Assembly: GCF_017942225.1 (NCBI RefSeq)
Contig: NZ_JAGKSD010000008.1
Coordinates: 1 to 64,000 of the forward strand
DNA from: Corynebacterium sp. Marseille-P3884
GTDB taxonomy: Bacteria; Actinomycetota; Actinomycetes; Mycobacteriales; Mycobacteriaceae
Length of the DNA: 64,000 bases
Reading direction: 5' to 3'
The position numbers and the translations under genes were made by a program. Position 1 is the first letter of the stretch, and each line of letters starts with the position of its first letter. A model generated the notes under the pieces. The model worked only from the letters and a program-made list of their open reading frames with translations, was not told the origin of the DNA and did no database searches. Shown here piece by piece: positions 34,729 through 44,229 of the stretch.

Positions 34729-34758
34729 TCATGCCACTCACGGCTCAGAAGCCCTGGC

Positions 34759-35217
34759 TCAGCTGCCGATGAGGCGACTGTCGGCCTGGGTGTTCAGCGG
34801 ACCGACATAGTCGAGATCGTCTTCCCGCAACCACAATGACGTGCCCTTGGGCAGCACCCACCGGGGATGCACCCGGCCATCACGGTCGCGTTGGGTGCGG
34901 GATTCGACGCCGGTGATGCGGTCGATGATGTCGATGAGCTCAGCGCGTCGAGCAGCGACCTCGGCGTCGTCCCACGTGGTGTTGTCACTCCACCGCGTGT
35001 GCTTGGCGGTGATCGACAACAACACCGAGCCGGTGCCGACGAACACCGGTAGTCCGAACGGTGTGCCCCATCGACGTCGGGTGGCCTTGGTCCACGAGAA
35101 GTCACGCTCGAACATGGCGCCGTTCTCCTCCGGCGTCGCATTCCAGTCGACCGCGTCTCCCGCAGCAATGAATGCGCGCAGTCCGTCCTCGGACAGAGCT
35201 TCCACGATTGTGCCCAC
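34759..35217 (-). CDS. Conserved-looking protein of unknown function
   Basis: 152 residues, soluble, acidic, Trp-rich (FSWTKATRRRWGTPFGLP, TRWSDNTTWDDAEV, HPRWVLPKGTSLWLREDDLD). The start ATG has AGGAGGA just upstream, so the gene is well set up for translation. I do not recognise the family. The pattern suggests a small alpha/beta domain; in some actinobacteria similar proteins are annotated only as DUFs. It lies between xthA (upstream) and trpS (downstream) on the same strand but probably has its own transcript. Confidence 0.6.
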   Translation of the reverse strand: MGTIVEALSEDGLRAFIAAGDAVDWNATPEENGAMFERDFSWTKATRRRWGTPFGLPVFVGTGSVLLSITAKHTRWSDNTTWDDAEVAARRAELIDIIDRITGVESRTQRDRDGRVHPRWVLPKGTSLWLREDDLDYVGPLNTQADSRLIGS

Positions 35218-35317
35218 GAATCCTCCTGGTCGATCGGGCGGTTTCCCTGCAGTTCCCGACTACTGTAACGGCGTGACGGTGACCGTTCCATCCGGGGCTG
35301 CGGCGAACCGGTAGCAC

Positions 35318-36223
35318 CTAGCGGTACTCGACTAGCAGCGGCGAGTGGTCGGACCAGCGCTCTTCGACGGTCGCAGCCTTTTCTACCCAGGTGCGCTGAG
35401 CGCGCTCGAGCATATTCGCGGTGACAGCCTGGTAGTCGATGCGCCAGCCCGCGTTGTTGTTGAATGCCTGGCCGCGGTAGGTCCACCAGGTATACGGCGC
35501 GTCATCGGGCTGGAGACGGCGGGCGACATCGAACCAGCGAGGCTCGTCGCAGGCAGCGCGACGGAGATCACTGACGTACTCGACGGCACCGAAGAAACCG
35601 GCCTCGTCCTTGGCGTCGGTATCCTGCGCCTCATCGTCCGGGAAGCAGCCGAAGACAGAGTCCATGAACGCGCGCTCGCCGGGCAAGAAACCGGAGGACT
35701 TCTGGTTGCCCTTCCAGTTCTTCAGGTCCTCGCGGCGGTGGCAGATATTCCAGTCGCCGCCGATCACCATGTCCTTGTTTTCCTCAGCCCACTGGGTCAG
35801 CAGCGGCTCGAACTGGTCCAGGAAACGCCACTTCTCGTCCTGCTTCTCCGTACCGGTGCTTCCGGAGGGGAGGTAGAGGGAGGAGACCACGGTGCCGTCG
35901 TCAAGCGTGCCCGCGATGAAGCGACCGGAATCCTCAAATTCGGGTATGCCGACGCGGACGTCGTCAAGCGGCGTGCGCGACGCAATGCCCACGCCCGCGC
36001 GACCTTTCGCTGCGGCGGGCGCGAAATAGACGTGCCAACCCTGCTCGATCGCGGGTGCAAGTGCCTTTTCTGCTTGGTCCTGCGTCGCGCGGACCTCCTG
36101 CATGAGCACCACGTCAGCCGAAGTCTCCTCAAGCCAGGCGAGCATGCCCGGATTGTTCTCGTTGCGCACCTTCGTGGCCGCGCGGATGCCATTGACGTTG
36201 ACGGATGCGATAGTGAGGCTCAT
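35318..36223 (-). CDS. xthA: Exodeoxyribonuclease III
   Basis: 301 residues. AP endonuclease and 3'-5' exonuclease of base-excision repair, EEP-fold, Mg2+-dependent. Motifs: SVNVNGIRAA with the first metal-site Asn, VLMQEVRA with the catalytic Glu, GDWNICHRREDLKNWKGN with catalytic Asp and Asn, TWWTYRGQAFNNNAGWRIDY, and the terminal WSDHSPLLVEY with the catalytic Asp-His pair. All active-site residues are present. AAGGTGG precedes the ATG. It is divergent from icd with 117 bp between. Confidence 0.95.
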   Translation of the reverse strand: MSLTIASVNVNGIRAATKVRNENNPGMLAWLEETSADVVLMQEVRATQDQAEKALAPAIEQGWHVYFAPAAAKGRAGVGIASRTPLDDVRVGIPEFEDSGRFIAGTLDDGTVVSSLYLPSGSTGTEKQDEKWRFLDQFEPLLTQWAEENKDMVIGGDWNICHRREDLKNWKGNQKSSGFLPGERAFMDSVFGCFPDDEAQDTDAKDEAGFFGAVEYVSDLRRAACDEPRWFDVARRLQPDDAPYTWWTYRGQAFNNNAGWRIDYQAVTANMLERAQRTWVEKAATVEERWSDHSPLLVEYR

Positions 36224-36340
36224 GCGGGCCCACCTTACCGTGCGGTACCCGGAGCCTAGACGGCGGACCGAAAGCTATATGGGTACGCTGGTGGGCTGAC
36301 ACATTGAGAAATAGAACATTCTGATTATTTGAGGTGACCC

Positions 36341-38554
36341 ATGGCCAAAATCATCTGGACCAAAACGGACGAAGCTCCGCTTCTAGCTACCTACTCCCTC
36401 AAACCGATCGTCGAAGCCTTCGCCTCCAACGCAGGCGTGGACGTAGAGACCTACGACATTTCCCTCGCGGGCCGCATCCTCGCCCAGTTCCCTGACTACC
36501 TGGCCGAAGACCAGAAAGTACCCGACTACCTGGAGAAGCTCGGCGAACTGGCAGGCACCCGCGACGCCAATATCGTCAAGCTGCCCAATATCTCCGCATC
36601 TCTGGTGCAGCTGCGCAAGGCCATCAAGGAACTGCAGAACGCCGGCTTCGACATCCCCGACTACCCGGCCAACCCGACGAACGAGACGCAGGAAGACATC
36701 CGCGCGCGTTACGATGCTGTGAAGGGCTCCGCCGTCAACCCGGTCCTCCGCCAGGGAAACTCCGACCGTCGCGCACCGCGCTCGGTGAAGAACTTCGCCC
36801 GCAAGCACCCGCACTCGATGGGCGCATGGTCCGCTGATTCCAAGACCAACGTGGCCACCATGTCCGAGGGGGACTTCCGCCACAACGAGAAGTCCGTCAT
36901 CATCGACGCCGATGACACCCTGACTATGAAGCTCGTCGGCGACGACAAGGAGCGCGTCTTCCGCGACGATGTGAAGGTCGCCGCTGGCGACGTCGTCGAC
37001 GCGACCTACATGTCCGTCAAGGCCCTCGACGCCTTCCTTTTGCGCGCTGTTCAGCGCGCAAAAGACGAGAACGTCCTCTTCTCCGTCCATCTCAAGGCCA
37101 CCATGATGAAGGTCTCCGACCCCATCCTCTTCGGCCACGTCGTCCGCGCCTTCTTCAAGGACGTCTACGACCAGTACGGCTCTGAGCTTCTCGAAGCTGG
37201 TCTCGACGGCGAGAGCGGCCTCGGCGCCATCTACAGCGGCCTGTCCGAATTGGAAAACGGCGAGGAGATCCGCGCCGCCTTCGACAAGGCCATGGCTGAC
37301 GGCCCGGCACTGGCGCAGGTCAACTCCGCCAAGGGCATCACCAACCTGCACGTGCCGTCCGATGTCATCGTCGACGCCTCCATGCCGGCCATGATCCGTA
37401 CCTCCGGCCACATGTGGAATGCCGACGACCAGGAAGAAGACACCCTGGCCGTCATCCCGGACTCCTCCTACGCTGGCGTCTACCAGGCTGTTATCGACGA
37501 CTGCCGCGCTAACGGCGCCTACGACCCGACCACCATGGGCACCTCCCCCAACGTCGGCCTCATGGCGCAGAAGGCCGAGGAGTACGGTTCCCACGACAAG
37601 ACCTTCAAGATGCCTTTCGACGGCACCATGCAGGTCGTCGCCGGCGACGGCACCGTGTTGATGGAGCACACCGTTGAAAAGGGCGATATCTGGCGCTCCT
37701 GCCACACCGGTGGCCCCGCCATCGCGGACTGGGTCAAGCTGGCCGTCGACCGCGCCCGCAAGTCCGGCATGAAGACCATCTTCTGGCTCGACCCGCAGCG
37801 CGCCCACGACACCAATATCCAGCAGATCGCCGAGAAGCAGCTCGCCGGCCTGGACACCGACGGCCTCGACATCTCGTTCGCTTCCCCGGAGGAAGCCACC
37901 AAGATCACCGTCGACCGCATCCGCCGCGGCGAGGACACCATCTCGGTGACCGGCAACGTGCTGCGCGACTACAACACCGACCTCTTCCCCATTCTCGAGC
38001 TGGGCACCTCCGCCAAGATGCTCTCCGTCGTCCCGCTCATGGCCGGCGGCGGTCTGTTCGAGACGGGCGCAGGCGGCTCTGCACCGAAGCACGTCCAGCA
38101 GGTCGAGGAGGAAAACCACCTGCGCTGGGATTCGCTTGGCGAGTACCTCGCCCTGACCGAGTCCTTCCGCCACGAGCAGGACAAGAACGACAACGCCCGC
38201 GCCGGTGTGCTTGGCGACACCCTGGACCGCGCCATCGAGACCTTCCTCGACGAGGGCCGTTCCCCGTCCCGCAAGGCAGGCGAGATCGACGACCGCGGCT
38301 CCCACTACTTCATCGCCCGCTACTGGGCCGATGAGCTGGCAAAGCAGACCGACGACGCTGAGCTGGCATCCGGCTTCGAGAAGATCGCCGCTGAGCTTCG
38401 CGACAACGAGGAGACCATCCTGCAAGAGCTTCTCGACGTCCAGGGCGGCCCCGCCGACCTCGGCGGCTACTACTGGTTCGACGACGCCAAGACCACCAAG
38501 GTCATGCGCCCGTCCGAGACCTTCAATCGCATCGTCGACGCACTGGAGAGCTAA
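36341..38554 (+). CDS. icd: Monomeric NADP-dependent isocitrate dehydrogenase
   Basis: 737 residues, the monomeric IDH class typical of corynebacteria. It converts isocitrate to 2-oxoglutarate + CO2 with NADP+ in the TCA cycle. The start ([20 protein letters not shown]), the isocitrate-binding stretch [20 protein letters not shown] with its Arg and Lys residues, [15 protein letters not shown], and [19 protein letters not shown] are diagnostic. GAGGTGA lies 6 nt before ATG 36341. It is monocistronic; inverted repeats follow it before the large operon begins. Confidence 0.97.
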   Translation: MAKIIWTKTDEAPLLATYSLKPIVEAFASNAGVDVETYDISLAGRILAQFPDYLAEDQKVPDYLEKLGELAGTRDANIVKLPNISASLVQLRKAIKELQNAGFDIPDYPANPTNETQEDIRARYDAVKGSAVNPVLRQGNSDRRAPRSVKNFARKHPHSMGAWSADSKTNVATMSEGDFRHNEKSVIIDADDTLTMKLVGDDKERVFRDDVKVAAGDVVDATYMSVKALDAFLLRAVQRAKDENVLFSVHLKATMMKVSDPILFGHVVRAFFKDVYDQYGSELLEAGLDGESGLGAIYSGLSELENGEEIRAAFDKAMADGPALAQVNSAKGITNLHVPSDVIVDASMPAMIRTSGHMWNADDQEEDTLAVIPDSSYAGVYQAVIDDCRANGAYDPTTMGTSPNVGLMAQKAEEYGSHDKTFKMPFDGTMQVVAGDGTVLMEHTVEKGDIWRSCHTGGPAIADWVKLAVDRARKSGMKTIFWLDPQRAHDTNIQQIAEKQLAGLDTDGLDISFASPEEATKITVDRIRRGEDTISVTGNVLRDYNTDLFPILELGTSAKMLSVVPLMAGGGLFETGAGGSAPKHVQQVEEENHLRWDSLGEYLALTESFRHEQDKNDNARAGVLGDTLDRAIETFLDEGRSPSRKAGEIDDRGSHYFIARYWADELAKQTDDAELASGFEKIAAELRDNEETILQELLDVQGGPADLGGYYWFDDAKTTKVMRPSETFNRIVDALES

Positions 38555-38801
38555 CAGCTCCCGACGCTGACGTTGGCCACCTCCCAGAACGGGAGGGCGG
38601 CCGGGTGCGTGTGGCGTTGATAAGCAGTGTTTTTCTACATTCCTATTCCTGGGTCAGCGCGTTCACCGTTGAAACCGCGACCTTTGACGAAAAGTATCCA
38701 GGAATAGGTTTTTGTCGTTCAGCTGACAGCCCTTACCTAATTGGCTGTCGATTCACCTCATCGTGACACATTCGGGTGTGATCTGAAGTACATTCGCGGG
38801 C
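38555..38801 (+). other. Intergenic region with two inverted repeats and the promoter of the giant-gene operon
   Basis: No gene here. CCTATTCCTGG (38642-38652) and CCAGGAATAGG (38698-38708) are perfect 11-bp arms with a 45-nt loop, followed by TTTTT (38709-38713). They may terminate icd transcription. GACAGCC (38725-38731) and GGCTGTC (38743-38749) form a second short dyad. A TACATT box (38789-38794) ends 7 nt before ATG 38802, so the operon mRNA is probably leaderless. Confidence 0.55.
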
Positions 38802-39701
38802 ATGAGCGCCACCGCAGAAGCAGCAGAACCCACATGGATCGACGTGACCGGCGGATACGCCCTGACCATTGACGACGGAGCAATCCGAGCCCGCAACGCC
38901 AAGGGCAAAAAGCTGAAGTCCGTTCCCGCGAAGGTAAAGAAGACCGAGGAATACTTACAGCTTGACAGCCTGCTTACGTGGCTGAAGACCCACGATGAGG
39001 AATGTGGCACCCAGGTGGAAACGTGGCTGCTGCGCTCCCTCCCCGTCCCCTCGGTAGTCCTCGCCGAAGTCTGGCGAGACGAGACGTGGCAGTCCTGGCT
39101 GCGAGATCTCATCATCCAGGCCGCAGACGACGCATCTGTTGCTGGATTCCTGAGGGATGTGACGAAGTCAGACGACGGCAAGGTCGAGCTCGGCGTCGTC
39201 GACTTGGACGGCGAAACGCGCACGATCGTGGCCGAAGAGATTCTCATCCCGCACCCGGTGCTTCTGGATGACTTGGAAGACCTGCGTGAGTTCGCCGCTG
39301 ATCTTGGTGTGGAACAGCGCTTCGATCAACTCCAGCGCGCAGTGTACGAGCGACCCGATCCCCTGCCGAAGGAGTCGTTAACCAGCCTGGACGCATGGGC
39401 GGGTGCTACCTTCGAGAAAGCGCGCTTTGCAGTGAACCGCGCTCAGTCCGGCGGGTTCATTGTCAAAGGTGGGTCCGCTAAAGCCCGCATCTACGAAGAC
39501 GGCCACCTCGTGGAAGCGAGCTACTGGATCGACTCTGATGAGCATCCCGAGTACGAGGCGCACACTGGCGAACTGTTTTGGCTGATTGACGGACGTACCG
39601 TCTCGGTGCGGGAAGTTGGACCTGTCGCCTACAGCGAGGGCGTCCGCATGGCCACGCACATTCACGCCGGCCGAACCGTCGAAGGGAGCGACGATGCATG
39701 A
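38802..39701 (+). CDS. Stand-alone DUF4132 (MolR/YehI-like) domain protein
   Basis: 299 residues, soluble. The part from about residue 145 onwards matches the C-terminal DUF4132 pattern as I know it from MolR/YehI-type proteins: ILIPHPVLLDDLEDLREFAA, then QRFDQLQRAVYERPDPLP, the KARFAVNRAQSGGFIVKGG stretch, and the closing VGPVAYSEGVRMATHIHAG, equivalent to the VAFSE...DVDL end. The N-terminal 140 residues hold ARNAKGKKLKSVPAKVKKTE, a WGR-like lead-in of DUF4132 proteins. E. coli YehI is about 1200 residues, so this is a reduced form. It is the first gene of the operon and overlaps the next by 8 nt. Assignment is by eye. Confidence 0.6.
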   Translation: MSATAEAAEPTWIDVTGGYALTIDDGAIRARNAKGKKLKSVPAKVKKTEEYLQLDSLLTWLKTHDEECGTQVETWLLRSLPVPSVVLAEVWRDETWQSWLRDLIIQAADDASVAGFLRDVTKSDDGKVELGVVDLDGETRTIVAEEILIPHPVLLDDLEDLREFAADLGVEQRFDQLQRAVYERPDPLPKESLTSLDAWAGATFEKARFAVNRAQSGGFIVKGGSAKARIYEDGHLVEASYWIDSDEHPEYEAHTGELFWLIDGRTVSVREVGPVAYSEGVRMATHIHAGRTVEGSDDA

Positions 39702-42700
39702 CATTCGCACCCGCCTCGAACAGGGAGGTATCACGCTAGAAGCGGCAGACAACTCCTTCCCTCTTGCCGCAGCCACCTACACCCACCCCGTGTTGGCCGG
39801 TCGCCCCGTTGTCAGGCTCACTCCCGAGCCACTCGTGGAAGCAGACAAAGCCACCCTCGCGGTGACCGGACTTGAGTTGGAAGGGCACACACCTGTCGGT
39901 CACGTACGCCGTCGCGCGGTCGGTTTTCCCGAATGGCCGATCCTCCACGACCCCGACAACGCCCACGTCGCACTCGACCTCGTTGCCGACTTAAAACGTC
40001 TTTCCACCCGCGCCGCATCCAAACCGGGAGCAGCCAAGAAAGAGCTCGACGCACTCGCGGACACCCTCGATGCCAGCGCCCCTCACTTCGTGCCCACATT
40101 CTTAGAAGAGGCCGGCCGCATCTTCCTGGAGATAGGCAACACGTCGTACGCATCACAGATGTTCACCAAGGCGCGCGAAGTTGAACGCCGCCACGCACTG
40201 CCAATCGACGAGGAGCGCCACCGCGAAGTCATGATGGAGTTCGCCTATGCAGGGGCGATTTCAACGAAAGAACTCACCGCGGAGGCAACGAGCCTAACCG
40301 AACGTTTGGAACCAGCAGACGCCTACGATCGATTCCGCTCCCTGTGCTTGGAGCGTGTCCGCAGCGGACTTACTCCCTATTCCGGGATGAAAAAGGACCT
40401 GGCGAAATTGGCAAAAGCAGCGGGGCTAAAACCCGCCGACGAAGAAGCGTCAATGGCCGCAGAACTCCTGCGGGAACCCTCCATCGAGCGCGCGAACGAT
40501 AAATTCTGGAAAGACTACAAAGCCGCGATCCCGAAAGCAGCCAAACAGGACGAAACGCTACAGGCCTACCTGCTGGGATTGTCTCCCTGGGAACTTACCG
40601 CCGACGACTGGATCGATATTCTCCGCGCAAGCGGAGCCATCGATCTGGTGAAACAAGGTGAGCACCCCGACTTCGTCGAGCGCATCATGAAGAAAGCCAC
40701 CTCCGCATGGTCGCGGTCAGCAGACAAGGTCGTTCCACTGTTCGAAGAGATCCTTCCGCACGCCGGCTGCACAGCGATCAGCTTGAGGTGGGGTTCGTTT
40801 GACGACGTCCCCGCAGAAGCATGGGAGCAGCTACTCGACCGCGACGTGGCCATTGATTTCAAGATCGCGTTTCCTGAAACCTACATCGATCTGAAGTCCT
40901 GGGCGAGCCGCGAGAACCGAGCTCCGCTTCCTCACTTAGCCGTCAGTGACCAGCTGCGGAAGTACATGTTCAAGGGCATCGAACACGCCTTTGAACACCC
41001 CGACGAGATCGCGGTCATCGCCACCGATCCGCACCTCCACCCCCTGGTCGTGGAGTTTCTCACCACGCAGGTGGAGTCTCTGGAATCAGCACCGCCAACG
41101 GCAGACCGTTTGATTACAGTGACCGATGTCGTTCGCAACTTCGAGTTCGTCGACGACACCGAGATCCAAGCCTTACTCGACCGCGTGCGGACATACCATG
41201 GCAACTTGGCCGAAGTATTAGCAGAGACCCTACGCCGTGGCCTGCTCGACGAGATAGGCTGGCCGGAATTCGAAGTCGCCTACTCCGACAAACTCGAAAA
41301 CGACCCTCGTAACTGGACGACGGTGATAGATTGCTGGCCGGGCGTGTTGGTGCACAACATGTCGGAAATCGAGCTGGTTGTCGGCAACTCCCGCACCGAG
41401 ATCCAGAACTGGACCGGTGAAATGATCCAGCGCGTCGTCGAGGCAGACGGCCAAATAGCCATTGTGACGCGGAGCAGGTCCGCTCGCAGGATCAGCTGGT
41501 CTGGTTCACGCGATCCGATGGAAGACGACCCGCACTCGGTTGCGAGCCACACCTCTTTATACGCTTCAGTGCCTGTCCCCGGCGGACGCCTCTTCGGAGA
41601 AAATACCGTCGTCCGTCCCGGACAGCCCACATGGGCCTACCACACCGCGCAGCTCTTCGTCGAAGGCGACCGGGCCTGGATGGTCACAAACGCTGAAGAG
41701 ATCGTCGAGATCGATCCCGACACCGGTGTACTCGGCCGGGAGTCACTGCCGGATTGGTTCGAAGAGCAATGCCGCCGCCACCCCGACCTTGTTTTCGATC
41801 CGCTCAGCTCCCAATTGCGTCCCGTCTGCGACGAGACCGCGCACTCACCATTCTCCACGGCAGACGGATACCACCGGCACGCGGTTTTTCACCGCGAAGA
41901 CGACCCGAATTTCGCTCTCATTGTCGATGCGGACGGCACCGAGTTCACCGTCACCGGCAAGCTCGCCCGCTCCGCCTTCGGGGTGATCCGCCTTCCCGAC
42001 GGACAGCCACGCATTATTGTGTCATCGGCACAGGGCACATGGACAATCGACCCGTCCGATGGCATGCGCACCCAGTTCTACGGTCTCGAATTCGACTCCA
42101 AAATGTGGTGGCACCACACCCGGTACCGCGACCCAGAACTGAGCGCGAGGTTGCGCAAGATCACCGCTGATGACCTAAGCCACGTCATCAAACACTTCAC
42201 TGAACCGCACGTCGACGATGAGGTGGCCGATACCGTCGGGCGACTGCTAGACATCGACGAATACGCGGTAAACCGTGCGATCGCGCGGTATGCCATATCC
42301 CTGGCCCAGTCCTGGCCCGGATGGGAGACCTCGGGCCCCGAAGAAGCATTGTCGACTACGCTCAGCCTGAAAGATCACGAGGACATTTTGCTGTCGACCA
42401 TGCAGTACGAATGGGATGACATCGACGGCCTCCCCATCTGGTACGGCACAGCGAAGCTAGGCTTACACGACAAAGAACTACCTCAACCATCATCGCAGTG
42501 GCACAACGGTCCGAACAACTGGATCGAGCTGCTCGGCTGCGCCGACGCACTTCTCGCGCTCGCTGTCATTCCGGGCCGCACGGCAGAACAAGCCCAAGCA
42601 CTTAAAGAACTGTGGGTCCTGCTGCGCGACACCAATGCCCTTAAGGCCGATCACTTGATCGTCGAGAACGTGAAGGTTCCCCACAATCTGCAGCCACAAC

Positions 42701-44229
42701 AATTTCCTCAGCAGTCGCTGCTTGCTGGCCTGGAATACCACTGGAGACGTCCACTCGTGCGGGCCGACGGTGGCGGCCCCAACACTTTCGACGGCAGCCC
42801 CGTGGAAGTCTACTCTAAGCGGGAGATCGCGCCGTCGCGTACGGACCTCGAGCCTGTCTTCGACGCACTCATCGAGCGGCTCCGCACCACCGGCCCGCAA
42901 CCATGGTCGCCCGAACCCGGTAAAGCATTCGCCGCCGCAAGCGGCGCACTGCTGACCGACGCGCATTTGATCATGGCTGGATTCCCGAACTTCCATAAGT
43001 GGGGGTCCAATTTCATGCCCAAAGAGCTTCGCACAGCAATGGGGCTCAAGGTTGCCGAGGCAAAAGAAGCGAAACGCAGGATAAGCCACGCCAATGGGCA
43101 TTTCTTGCGTGTGCTCGCCGCAGGCATTCCAGACGATGCTGAATCTGTCGTGGACAAAGGACTAGATACCCACGCCATGGCAGCGTACTGGTCCGAGCAC
43201 GGCCCCGCCGCACCCCCACAATTGCCAGAGGAGCTCGCCAACCGGAAACCGAAGTACCTCGACGAAAACATCACCCTCAAGGTTTTTGCCGGCGAGCACG
43301 ACGACGATGGTTGGTGGTCCGAGGAAGTCGCCTCGTTGCTTTGGCTGGCCAACGAGTTTGATCTTTCAGACCCACACCGGCAAACCCTGGCCGATTACGC
43401 CGAGAAACTGATCCAGTCCCCCTCCAGTTTGGACAACATCGCGCTCGGCCCCATCAGCAACTATTGGGAAGTTTGCCGCAGTCTCGGTCTGCCCGTCCGC
43501 AACGTGAAGGACCCTGATGATCCGCTCTACCAGTCTGAGCGTTTCGCTCTCAGACAGGAAGCTTGGGCCGGCTCCTCCCAGATCATCGCGGACTTGAGCA
43601 ATGTCACCGACGCCGATGACCCCGATTTGGAACAGGCCATCTATTGGGGCGCTATGTGCAGCGGGTCTGTGCAGGAGCTCGCGGCCCTGAAAATCATGCT
43701 GCACGGTGGGTTGGACGCTTACGCTCAGTGGCTGCGCGAACCAGGCGAAGGCGACCCGCACGATCCGCTGGCCGTCGTGCCCGAACTCGTCGGAGAGGTG
43801 GCATCCACCTTGAACGTGAGTGAGAATGCCGCCCGCTACTATTTGCAGCTTCTCGCCTGGCCAGACCCCACAGACGCGAATGTGCGCCGCTGGAATGAGT
43901 GGAAAAAAGCAGATATCACCAAAGCTGGCACCGAATTGGTCAATGCAGGCGTCGTCGTCGAAGCGAAGCGGTCCCGCGCCAAGCGGAAGTACTTCCTGCC
44001 TGGCGGTTGGTTGGAAGGATACCCGCCCCACCTGCCGATCGAAACATGGAAAAAAGAATCCTTCGGCATGGTCAAAATAGCCACGCGCAGTAAATACGAG
44101 CCAATGCTCGGCGCGACTGTCGCGCCTTTACCACCCACAAAGTGGTTCGCCACCTGCTGGCAACGCTCACGAGGAGACGACGCACCACAATTCGCCGAAA
44201 TCGAAACTGACCGAAAGAATCACCGATGA
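39694..44229 (+). CDS. Giant protein 1 of 3 tandem paralogues (unknown function)
   Basis: 1511 residues, no signal or membrane segment. ATG 39694 has GAAGGGAG upstream and overlaps the DUF4132 stop. Layout by eye: N-terminal region to about 110 (PVVRLTPEPL, GHVRRRAVGFPEWPIL); helical repeats, with a TPR-like unit near 140-175 (FLEEAGRIFLEIGN, ASQMFTKAREVERRH) and GMKKDLAKLAKAAG near 230; a beta-rich middle (about 590-800) with VPVPGGRLFGENTVVRPGQP, EEQCRRHPDLVF and FSTADGYHRHAVFHREDD (near 720); a further helical part; and a C-terminal winged-helix-like domain near 1365-1450 (VSENAARYYLQLLAWPDP, ADITKAGTELVNAGVV, KRKYFLPGGWLEG). No catalytic motif is recognised. Codon use is slightly more A/T-rich than in copy 3. 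Confidence 0.75.
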   Translation: MHDIRTRLEQGGITLEAADNSFPLAAATYTHPVLAGRPVVRLTPEPLVEADKATLAVTGLELEGHTPVGHVRRRAVGFPEWPILHDPDNAHVALDLVADLKRLSTRAASKPGAAKKELDALADTLDASAPHFVPTFLEEAGRIFLEIGNTSYASQMFTKAREVERRHALPIDEERHREVMMEFAYAGAISTKELTAEATSLTERLEPADAYDRFRSLCLERVRSGLTPYSGMKKDLAKLAKAAGLKPADEEASMAAELLREPSIERANDKFWKDYKAAIPKAAKQDETLQAYLLGLSPWELTADDWIDILRASGAIDLVKQGEHPDFVERIMKKATSAWSRSADKVVPLFEEILPHAGCTAISLRWGSFDDVPAEAWEQLLDRDVAIDFKIAFPETYIDLKSWASRENRAPLPHLAVSDQLRKYMFKGIEHAFEHPDEIAVIATDPHLHPLVVEFLTTQVESLESAPPTADRLITVTDVVRNFEFVDDTEIQALLDRVRTYHGNLAEVLAETLRRGLLDEIGWPEFEVAYSDKLENDPRNWTTVIDCWPGVLVHNMSEIELVVGNSRTEIQNWTGEMIQRVVEADGQIAIVTRSRSARRISWSGSRDPMEDDPHSVASHTSLYASVPVPGGRLFGENTVVRPGQPTWAYHTAQLFVEGDRAWMVTNAEEIVEIDPDTGVLGRESLPDWFEEQCRRHPDLVFDPLSSQLRPVCDETAHSPFSTADGYHRHAVFHREDDPNFALIVDADGTEFTVTGKLARSAFGVIRLPDGQPRIIVSSAQGTWTIDPSDGMRTQFYGLEFDSKMWWHHTRYRDPELSARLRKITADDLSHVIKHFTEPHVDDEVADTVGRLLDIDEYAVNRAIARYAISLAQSWPGWETSGPEEALSTTLSLKDHEDILLSTMQYEWDDIDGLPIWYGTAKLGLHDKELPQPSSQWHNGPNNWIELLGCADALLALAVIPGRTAEQAQALKELWVLLRDTNALKADHLIVENVKVPHNLQPQQFPQQSLLAGLEYHWRRPLVRADGGGPNTFDGSPVEVYSKREIAPSRTDLEPVFDALIERLRTTGPQPWSPEPGKAFAAASGALLTDAHLIMAGFPNFHKWGSNFMPKELRTAMGLKVAEAKEAKRRISHANGHFLRVLAAGIPDDAESVVDKGLDTHAMAAYWSEHGPAAPPQLPEELANRKPKYLDENITLKVFAGEHDDDGWWSEEVASLLWLANEFDLSDPHRQTLADYAEKLIQSPSSLDNIALGPISNYWEVCRSLGLPVRNVKDPDDPLYQSERFALRQEAWAGSSQIIADLSNVTDADDPDLEQAIYWGAMCSGSVQELAALKIMLHGGLDAYAQWLREPGEGDPHDPLAVVPELVGEVASTLNVSENAARYYLQLLAWPDPTDANVRRWNEWKKADITKAGTELVNAGVVVEAKRSRAKRKYFLPGGWLEGYPPHLPIETWKKESFGMVKIATRSKYEPMLGATVAPLPPTKWFATCWQRSRGDDAPQFAEIETDRKNHR

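Noticed and set aside
36383..38425. Open frame of 680 codons on the minus strand opposite icd
   Set aside because: Shadow of the monomeric isocitrate dehydrogenase gene; low-complexity Val/Gly/Asp-rich translation typical of antisense frames.
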